Virus record (IMG/VR): IMGVR_UViG_3300023110_000035 | Location: 1 to 62,417 of that record | DNA: 62,417 nt | Source of the DNA: a virus | Strand: one strand, 5' to 3' | In this document: positions 16,926 to 27,000 of the stretch, piece after piece | How positions within the stretch are numbered: position 1 is the first letter of the stretch | Layout of the letters: each line of letters opens with the position of its first letter | Notes under the pieces: model-generated | Told to the model about the DNA's origin: nothing | Seen by the model: the letters and a program-made list of their open reading frames with translations, nothing else | Database searches by the model: none | Program-made: the position numbers and the translations under genes

Positions 16926-16954
16926 GATAAATAAATCAAATACACATATAAATA
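16926..16954 (-). promoter_or_regulatory. Two late-type elements before the tail sheath gene
   Basis: On the gene strand an exact TATTTATA (16954-16947) lies 49 nt from the ATG at 16897, and TATTTATC (16933-16926) lies 28 nt from it. The nearer, one-base variant is at the spacing seen elsewhere. This is the only gene with two tandem copies. Confidence 0.45.
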
Positions 16955-16995
16955 TAACGAAAATCTTCAAAAGATAAATTTCAATTTTTTTAAAT

Positions 16996-17487
16996 TTAAA
17001 TTGTACAAAGTGAAGGTGATGTGTACCAGCTATTCCCCGTCCAATATCTAACAGTAAATCCTTCACCATAAGGTTGGTCCGAATACCAACCAGGTACAGC
17101 GAAAACATTAAAATTTGTTCCTCTGTAAACAGATACAGTCCACCAATTCCTATCAGGGTCCTCCCAAAATATTCTTGCTTGGTCATTCCCAGCACAAGAT
17201 TCGAGTGGACCAGCTTGACCACTACTTCCCCTATTTGAATATCCAGCCATCAATTCGCCGTATCTTCCAGGTCCAACAGGCCCACCACCAGCATCATGGT
17301 CATATCCATACCATTCACTAAATGCAGCTGGATTTGCAGATAATGGTCTTGCACGAGAATTTGTATTAATAGTACCATATCCACCATTCTCAGCAGTATC
17401 AATTGAAAATGCACCTGAACTAATAGTTCTATTTAGTTCGGTTATAAGTGCAGATGCCGCTATTTGGCCTGATGATGGTATTGCCAT
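16996..17487 (-). CDS. SGQI-type small tail/fibre protein (163 aa)
   Basis: Starts with SSGQIAASALITELNR, continues YGTINTNSRARPLSANPA and FSEWYGYDHDA, the same domain as the 182-aa protein at 284-832. A Gly-rich linker (GGGPVGPGRYGELMAGYSNR) is followed by a C-terminal beta domain with two Cys (LESCAGNDQARIFWEDPDRN, and the closing PSLCTI). It lies just downstream of the 173-aa gene (18 nt) in a transcript from the element at 18050. Attachment to fibres or surface decoration is inferred from the domain and from its location beside the fibre genes. Confidence 0.65.
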   Translation of the reverse strand: MAIPSSGQIAASALITELNRTISSGAFSIDTAENGGYGTINTNSRARPLSANPAAFSEWYGYDHDAGGGPVGPGRYGELMAGYSNRGSSGQAGPLESCAGNDQARIFWEDPDRNWWTVSVYRGTNFNVFAVPGWYSDQPYGEGFTVRYWTGNSWYTSPSLCTI

Positions 17488-17505
17488 AATACAATCAATT
17501 ATTGG

Positions 17506-18027
17506 TTATGCATCTACAACTACATCACCAAAAATAGATTTTAGTTCTACTTTTAGTAATGGATATGCAAAATCATAAATAGATGAACCAGTTATTGCAT
17601 TGGTTGAAATCACATTTGCAGTATAATCTTCACTACCACTAACATTTACAGTATCATAAGTCCAAGATGATTGGGTAATCATACTTTCAGGATCTTCTGG
17701 GTCTGGAACGATTGATTCAACCGATTCAGATACAGTTTCTACTCGTAAATATTCTCTAGTTCTTACTTGTGATTCAGTTAGGTGAAATACATATTCTTCT
17801 TTAACTTCATAACTTTTTGCTTCCCACTCTTCTACTAACATAGCAGGTGAATGTTCATCAAATAAATCTTGAGATGCACTTGCAGCAGCCCCCTGATTTA
17901 AGTATAAAGTTGGGTTAACTCTAAGAAATCCATTTGATTTTCTAAATTCAAAAGATTCGATTCTTACATATCCCTCAGAAGTAATACCTCTACTTGTACC
18001 GATTTGTTTTTGTATTTCTAAAGCCAT
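17506..18027 (-). CDS. Small fibre-region structural protein (173 aa)
   Basis: 173 residues, with the start region MALEIQKQIGTSRGITSEGY, VRIESFEFRKSNGFLRVNPT and a C-terminal IYDFAYPLLKVELKSIFGD. I recall similarly sized proteins with a MALEIQK start and a YDFxYPLLK ending beside fibre genes of T4-like phages; their role is unknown. The middle is acidic (ESIVPDPEDPESM). It is the first gene of a two-gene unit (173-aa, 163-aa) with a TATTTATA element 22 nt upstream. Confidence 0.6.
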   Translation of the reverse strand: MALEIQKQIGTSRGITSEGYVRIESFEFRKSNGFLRVNPTLYLNQGAAASASQDLFDEHSPAMLVEEWEAKSYEVKEEYVFHLTESQVRTREYLRVETVSESVESIVPDPEDPESMITQSSWTYDTVNVSGSEDYTANVISTNAITGSSIYDFAYPLLKVELKSIFGDVVVDA

Positions 18028-18049
18028 TTTATTTTTTTATCTTTATGTT

Positions 18050-18057
18050 TATAAATA
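18050..18057 (-). promoter_or_regulatory. TATTTATA element before the 173-aa/163-aa unit
   Basis: Exact TATTTATA on the gene strand (context TTATATTTATAAAC), 22 nt upstream of the ATG at 18027, in the 50-base gap after the 3781-aa fibre gene. Confidence 0.55.
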
Positions 18058-18077
18058 TAACTATATTAGTAAAAAGA

Positions 18078-21000
18078 TTAATTTTTATTAATTAACTGAT
18101 TTACCAATTCTTTTAATTCGTTTATTTCTTTTTGTTGATTTTCAATTACACTTTCCAATTCTTTTACTTTAGAATTGTTCCAAGTTACAATCTTATTCTG
18201 GTCTTTTATACCTTCAATCACCAATGGAACTAATCTATCGTACTTAATTGTTAAGTAATCTTCACCTGATTTAGAGTATAGGTTTCCATTTTCATCATAA
18301 TCAGAATCAAATGGTGCTAAGTGAACTACTTCGGGTACAACATCTCTAACCTGTTGTGCCGATAAACCTACTTGTAATCCTTCTTCGGTAAATCCAACTT
18401 TTTTTGCTAACTCATTAGTTTCATAGTAGAAACCATCTAATGAAAGGATTTTAGAAAGTGCGTTTCCGATTTTACCTTTCTTATCTTTTAATCTTTCATC
18501 TGAGTAGTATGCGATAATATCTTGTGTACATCTAAATACTCGAGTAGCGTAGATTTGTGAGTTGTTTACTTCAAATCTTTCTGAACCACCAGTTACAACT
18601 CTGAATTGGTCTGATGCGTGGAATTGAATATAAGTGTTAGTATCACCTCTATGTCTTAACCAAGAAGCCATCTCCAATGTATTGAACCTAGAAGTAGATG
18701 CTGGGTCTGCGTAGTATGATGTTGAGTTACTATCATAATAAATCGAACCATATACTCTATTATAGAAGTATGCAATTGCGTTGCCATTTTCTCTACCAAT
18801 ATATGCTACATTCTGAGAATTACCAGAACCATTATCATGTATTCTTAGATAAGAGTTAGTATTATTATTGTTACTATCTAATCTAATATTAACATCATTA
18901 TATGAGTTAATAGACATGTTATCGGAGAATCCACCGGTATTAGAAGTAGATGCGATACCATGATTAGAATATGAATTGTAATTCGCATTCCAGTCAAAGG
19001 ACATGTATGCTATTCTATGTAAAGATGATGAATATGTACCATACCCCTGTGCATATCCCCTACTACTACTTGAACCAAAGTATGATGTATTGGTAACTGT
19101 TGCGTTAAATCTAGAAGTAGAGTTAAAGTTACCATAGTATCCAGTATCGTGGTCATAGTAGATTCCCGCTCTTACTTGGTCTCTTACATAGATACCATAA
19201 GATTGAGTACTCATTTGGTCTGTACCATTGTGGTATAATGATAACGAACCATTTCTCCGAGCATACAACATCCACTCATTATCAATATCATTGTAGATAC
19301 CACATTGGTTGTTATCTGCTGACATGAACACATATCTAGCATTGATTGAGTATCCTTCCCAACCACCTTTACCACTACCATGTGTTTGAACAGTACCATA
19401 GTTACCATCTACACCACCTTGACCAGCTCTGAATGTTACTTCGTTGTTATCTCTTAATTCTACATAAGAATCCCGTGCTACTCTTACTGCCCATTGTCCA
19501 TCAGAATCTAAAATACCAATATTATTAGAATCATCTGCGTAGAAATATCCTCTAATGGTACTTTGGAAACCATCTCTAATTCTAATACCATGCGGGTTAC
19601 CACTTCTTGCGATTGTCCAATATTCTCCAGATGAATAGAAGTGATTTCCAGAACTTTGGTTATATAAACCTTCGTTTTGGTTGTAGTTTCTGAACCAATC
19701 ATCAGCGTAGAAGTTCCACGCTCTTGCAACGTTCATACGAGATGTACTATCACCATTCCAATAGTAAGATGTATTGTTTCTATCGTAGATGATATTTGGT
19801 CTAATATCGTTGAAGTAGGATACATTATCAAAATGACCATAATAAGAAGTGTTATTCCTATCATAGTAGATGTTTGCCCTCATATCGTTGAAGTACGATG
19901 TAGAAGCAGGGTCTGCGTAATATCCTGTATTGTTTTGGTCATAGTAACGAGGAGAGTAAGTTACATCATAGTTGTACATCCAACCATCTACTCTCAAGTT
20001 CAAGTTACCACTATCCGAACTCATTCTGAATTCATCAGTACCAGTTCCGATAAAGTCAATACCAGTTCTACTATCCCAATGTGTATTAGTTCTGAATCTT
20101 ACAGTACCACCACCATATGCAGGCATTACAATAGAAGATGCATTATTGAACCACAACCCACTTCCATTATTTACTCTGTTACCAGAAAGTTGTTCGATAT
20201 TTGGTTCGTTACCATTGATTTCATATACACCAGGTCCCCACCATTTTAATTGTGAGTTAGCATCGGTTGAGTAGTATAAGTAAGTTCTATGAGTTTGGTT
20301 TCTCGTACCAGTGTATCTCATTTTGTAATCAGTAGATGTTGCTATCTTCTGACCTGTATCTAATCTCCAAACACCACCCAAACCACTATTTGAAGTTCGA
20401 GGGTGATTGTTTGCGTAAACAAATCCAATTGCCAAACACCAAACTCCTTGTGGGAGTGAACCGATACCAAATGCGTGGAAGTATGGGTTACCATTTGCCG
20501 AACCACTCATATTAAGTGTTTCACCACCACTACAACCAAAGTAGTAAGTACCTGAAGTTTGTGAAGATTCTCTCTTCACATATGTTACCCACATATATGA
20601 TTTGTTACCATCTAAGTTTGATACAGTTTTGTTCCAACCACCATCAGAGTTAGAACCAGCATCATTACCTAATGCTCTCCAAACAATAGCTGGTCTACCC
20701 CAAGGGTCATAATCTTGTATGATTGAGTTTTCATATGATGCTCCATTGTTTGAGAATGTTCCACCCAATGCAGCTGCACCATTACCAGTTCCACTTACTA
20801 CCCAATCTTCAGCGGTTGCTAAGTTAGTAAATGTACCAACGTGGTGGTTACGAGAGTTAATTGCTTTCTGTCCACCTACTCTTAGGTTGTAAGTAACTTC
20901 AACATCTTGAGAACTTCTACCAACTGAGAATAACATTGTTGATAAATCTTCATTGTTGTACATTCTGATACCACCATAACCAGGTTGTGCACCCATACGG

Positions 21001-24000
21001 ATACCAGTATGCCATCTTAAATCTAATTTAGAGTAATTACCACCATAGTTTTCTCTATTTGTACCAATGTAGTAGTTACCATCTGCATCAGAGTTACCAC
21101 CACCAAAATGTAATCTCGTAGATGATACTGAGTTATATGCGTTGTAATCAAATCTACCACCAATAACAACTCTATTGATAAATTCAGCTGCGTACATACG
21201 AGAAGTAGAACCACCATGCCAATAATATCCAGTACTTCCTCTATCATAAAGAATGTTTACTCTAACATCGTTCATATACGATGTAGAAGCAAAATCACCA
21301 TAATAAGAACCATTGTTTCTATCATAGAATCTATCAGCGTAGTGATATCCAACAGTCTCTCCACCATTTGACCGAGTCTTTATCTTCTCAGAACCATCAT
21401 AGTACATTGATGTTTGTACATTGGTTGTTCTAACTGCCCATTGTCCATCTCTATTTAATAGACCGAAGTTAGCACCAGCCCCATCTGAATAAACATATCC
21501 AGCTCTTGTACCACCACCAGTATAGAATTTGATACCACCAGTATTTGCATCACCAAACTTATAGTTTAGGTAAGAATCATTACCTTCATCATAAAATCTA
21601 ACATTTGCGTTAAAGTGTAATTGGTTTACATAGTTGATATCATAGTTGTTCATATGGAAATGACGATACCAATAAACATATCCATTGTTATTGGTAATGT
21701 ATCTCATCATTAAGGTATCTGAGTTTGCATTTCTCATATACCAAGAGAAAGTGTATCCACTATCCCAATACCAATGTGCACCATATGAAATAGCATGATA
21801 ACCACCCTCACCAAAGTATAAGTGAGAATCACCACTATCAGTAGCACCCACATATAACATATCGTTGATGTGAGTTCTATCATCGTTACCATTACCTATT
21901 CGGTTTCGGTTACCATTTACATATAAGTTGTTTTGTACAGTAGTTGTACCATTATTTACTTCAAATCTTTCACCACCACCAGTTACAACTCTCCATTGGT
22001 CTGCTGCGTGGAATTGGATATAAGTGTTAGTATCTCCATCGTGGTAAATCCGGTCATTTAAGAAGATATCTTCTACATCGTAGATTCTACCATTATCCAT
22101 ATATAAATCAGTACGGATAATAACCGAACCATTTACATCTAATCGTTGTGAAGCAGTTGTGTGTCCAATACCCACATTACCACCACTTGCACCATTGATG
22201 TAGGTGTTTTGACCTGAACTATATTGTAGTTGTAATGGCCTTGCTGGCGAATAAACTTGGTCGTAGTTAATCCTTAAACCATTTGTAATACCAGAAGTAT
22301 TAAACTCAACCCAATCTAATCGAGATGAAGAACCTTGGAATCTAAGGATATCTGCCGGTCCATCATATTCAATTTTAGGTCCACCATATCCATATTGATG
22401 GAATTGAATTTGGGGTTTACGAGAGTTTGTACCTGTATTACCACTTTGAATCTGAATTGCAGTTGATGCTACAATGGATGGTTTATGAAATTGTCCACTA
22501 TCACCAACCCAGTTAGCAGTACCATCATTGTAGTAAGATGAGTAATCGTTAGCGTAGTAATCATATTCATCAGTATATCCACCTTTTGCAAATATCTGTC
22601 CATCAACTGCTAATAGTGAAGCCGCCCGAGCATTACCACTATGCCATTTACCTAATCTCCAACCACTATTTTCATCGTTATTGTTTGATACCGCAAATGT
22701 AATACCTCTATCGTAACTAGCATCAGAATACATAGTTGTAATAAGTAAATCATGTGCTCTAGAGGCATCTGCTGCTAAACCTGATGCTTGTGATTTTGTA
22801 TTTGCTGTACCAGTAAACCAAGTACCATTACCAGCACCAATCCAGAACATTTGATGTCCTTGAAAGTGTAAGTTTGTTTGTGCATTCTGTCCAACTGAAT
22901 CCCAACTTGATGAAGTACCTAAAATGTGATATTTTCCATCGAAATCTAAAGTACCACTACCATATGCATTTCCACTAATAGTAACACCATCACTTCTAGT
23001 TTCAAATTTCATTGAACCATTATGGTATAACTCAACTTCAGCGTTTCTTCTGAAGATTGCCATCCACTCATTATCTACATCATTGTAGATACCAGCAGTA
23101 CTACTATGGTCAGACATGAATACATATCTACCATTAATTGAGTATCCACCCCAACCACTTCTAGTTGTTCTAGTTTCAACTGTACCATAGTTACCACTTA
23201 CAGTATCTCTACCAATTCTAAATTCTTCAGTTGTACCATCGGTATAGAACTGAGTACCATAATCATTTTGGTGTCTGATTGCCCAACTTCCACCAGTATC
23301 TAAAATACCAATTTGATTAGAACTATTTGCGTAGAAAGAACCTCTTTCGGTACTTCCATTAGTTTTCATTCTAATTCTTATAGAAGATGCTGAATCTCTA
23401 GCAGTCCAAGATGCATCTGCATCTGAAACCCAATGTGCTCCAGTTGCTTGGTTATATAAACCTTCACCACTTTGGTTGTTTCTAAACCAACCATTGTTAT
23501 AAATTTCGTTAAATGTTACACTATCCGTTGTACGAACATATTGGTTCATATTTGCAGCGTATGGATAGTTTGTAGAATCTAAGATTCTTCTCCAACCAGA
23601 ATAGTTATCGTTATTCCATTGAGTTTTGTATGCTAAATCACCAGTATGTGCTGCGTATAATTGGAATGAATGGTTTGCACCTCTATAACTTATAACACCA
23701 CCATATGTGTAAACTCCAGTTGGGTGATTTGAGAATCCAGAAGCCAAATTATTGACCTGAATATAGTTCATTTCACCAGCGGAATTTGTCCAATCTTGGA
23801 AGTTACCACCACTTACCGAACCACCATATGTGAATATATTGTATGCCCCTACTGAAGTACTTTGTCTATAAAAGTTAGTAGCGTATAAATCTCCAACATT
23901 TTGATTTACACCATAAATCGGAGATACTCTCATTGTTACCGTTACCTTCTTAGAAGAAGATGGTTCGGTTGAGTTTGTTATAGATGTTACTCTATTTCTA

Positions 24001-27000
24001 TCATCACCACCAGCATCTCTTACATGAACTGCGAATGAATTCCAATAAGATACTCTTGGCCACCAGAATGCAAGTGTTCCACCATTATCAAACACTTTCA
24101 TTGTAGTAAATCCAGATTTACCTAAATGTAAACCTGAATGATTAATGATAGTATTGTTGTATAGGTAACCTTGTACTATAAAATCAAATGGTGAATCAGA
24201 AGAATAACTTTTACCAGTTGCTTCTAATACAAACGATGCCCCATTTTGAGTATTTGAAGTAATATCAGTTTGTACTAATGTTCCAGATGTAAAATCAGAA
24301 CCTGAATGTTTTCTTGTAGTAACATAGTTTCCATTCAATAAAAGATTATTACCAGCGATAGTTACAGCACTGTTATTAACTTCTAATCTTTCTGTACCAC
24401 CAGTTACAACTCTCCATTGGTCTGCTGCGTGGAATTGAATATAAGTATTTGAATCTCCTTCATGAATGATTTGGTCTACACCAACTATATCATTATTGTT
24501 CATATCAAGGGTTCCACCTGATATACTAAATCCATTACTTACATAACTTCTTTCCCAAGATGAAATTAATGCTCTTACTGTACCATCATTTCTTCTCAAT
24601 CTCATATCAGGGTAACCATTACTACCTACCCAGAATCCAGATGAGTTGTCATTACCAACACCTTGTGTTACAAATATAAATGACCATGTACTATTTCTTA
24701 CTTCTCTAAGAGAAATAGCGTTATCATTTATATTATTTAAATCCATATCAATAGCATGGCTATTGATTACTAAATTAGTAGCTAATGTGGTGTTACTATT
24801 GTTTACTTCTAATCGTTCACCACCACCAGTTACAACTCTCCATTGGTCTCCAGAGTGGAATTGCATGTAAGTATTCGTATCACCTTGGCTGTAAATAGCG
24901 TTATCTAAATAAATGTTTTCAACAGTATTTAAATTACCATTTCCTAAATTTAATCCAGCAAATGTTGGTGAATCCGTTGTACGAACATCTTGATTCATTC
25001 TGAACGCATATGGAATATTTCCATCATGTCCTATTGTTCTCCAATTTTGATATGTTCCAGCTTGCAATCTTCTAAATCTGAAATCATCTGAGAAGAAACT
25101 AATTGCTAATGTTGCACTATAATAAGTTGATGCGTTACCATGTCCTAATCTCATCCCATACCACCAATTGGTATCAGGATTAAGAGTTGAGTTATTGAGT
25201 GCGTTCCAATATTGGAAACTATCTGATTCAGTACCAGTATTTGATGATAATCTTGTTGCTGCATCAATAGAACCATTTATAGTACCACTTACAGTCAATC
25301 CATTTAAGTTCGAAGTTCCTGCAGGATTTACATAATAATTATCATCATTCGAATCATAGTAAATTGGTGCATACATTGCTACACCAGCATCAACTATCTT
25401 AGCTGCATCAATCGAACCTAAATAAAGAATCGAACTTGCTGCGTTCTTATCACCATAGAAAGTGAATGTACCACCATGACTCTGTCCTCTGAATGATGGA
25501 TTACCATCACCAACATTGATATAAACATCAGCACCACTACCATCAAAGTATCCGAAGTTTGTAGTGTTTACATTCGTAGAATTTACTCTTGAGAAGGTTA
25601 CAGTATCTGAAGTACGAACATTTTGATTCATTGCGTACAACTCATTATCACCCTGTCCAGTATTTAATGCAGTTGTATTTACAACACCACTAAATGTTGC
25701 TTCACCTGATTTGTTAATTGTTAATAATGATTGAGCTGAGTATTCAGATTGTCCACCAGATGCTTGATATCCAATTTGGTAATTTGCGAAACCACCACTA
25801 TATCTTAAACCAGCAAACCATTCTTGTCCACTATAAGATACATCAGTAAAGAAAGTACCAATTGCTCTACCTTCATAACCACTCATATTGATTACAGCAG
25901 TTGCTGCAGGTGAACCAGCAGTATTAGTTGCTATAATATTTAGAGAAGTTCCAGTGTTTCCACTATCACCAACTGTTAAATTATCAAATGTAGGTGAATC
26001 AGTTGTACGAACATTCTGATTCATATTATAAGCATATGGTTGAGATACACTATCTAATATTTGTCTCCAACTTCCCCAAGTAGTGTTACCAGTACCCATT
26101 CTACTCCATAATCTACCATTTGCAGTATATGCAATCTGAATTGGATATCCACCACTTAAATCAGTACCACCACCATAACTTCTCCAAGTCATTTGGCCGT
26201 TGTAAGAACCACCATCACTTAATCCATTGGTTGCGTTACTTTTGAAATCAAAGTAAACACCGTTTTGACGAGATGAAGGAGTATCATTTGTAGAACGAGT
26301 ATCATTTGAATCTACCGCTTCTGCTCTATCAGCAGTTCCGGTTAAATTACCAACAAATGATGCATTTACCTGATTAAATGTTACATTATCAGAGGTACGA
26401 ACATTTTGGTTCATTAGGTAAACCTCAGTAGCACCCTGCCCAGTATCAATAGTACCACCAATCGTTACATTACCAGACATAGTCCAATTACCAGATGAAT
26501 CCGTATAGTCATCATCGGTTACAAATCGTAATCTATCTGGATTAGTACCTTCATCCATTCGAATCATTTGCCTACCACCAGCTACCAACTGAAGGTCATC
26601 TCCACCTACGAACCGAATGTATGTATTTGTATCACCACCATGTCTAATATAAGAATCTACATCTAAAATTGGTGTCCTTAACCGAGTTTCAGCGTACCAA
26701 TTATCTTCTGATTCATCCCAATAAAAACTTCTAGTATCCGAATCACCTCTTAAAACTTCAATACCAGCATCTTCAGAAGGAGTACCTGATGTAAAGTTTG
26801 AATTAAGAGTTATAATATTATCTGCTAACTGAATGGTTTCGGTATTCACAATTGTTTGAGTACCTGTTACATTCAGATTACCTGTTATGTTTAGGGTTGT
26901 ACCATCAAAAGTAAGGTTTGATTCAACAGTTGCGTTTGGTGCTGAACCATTTAGTGTGATTAAGCCATTATCGGTGTTACCAGTTAAGGATAGAGCTCCA

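Noticed and set aside
16902-17222. Minus-strand ORF of 106 codons overlapping the 163-aa gene
   Set aside because: It overlaps out of frame a gene with a recognisable SGQI domain. Its own sequence shows no pattern apart from an AT-driven hydrophobic tail that runs into the intergenic region before the sheath gene.
18055-18100. Weak AT-only hairpin followed by CTTTTT after the 3781-aa gene
   Set aside because: The stem is only A-T pairs of about 5-6 bp in a very AT-rich context, and would be too unstable to call a terminator.
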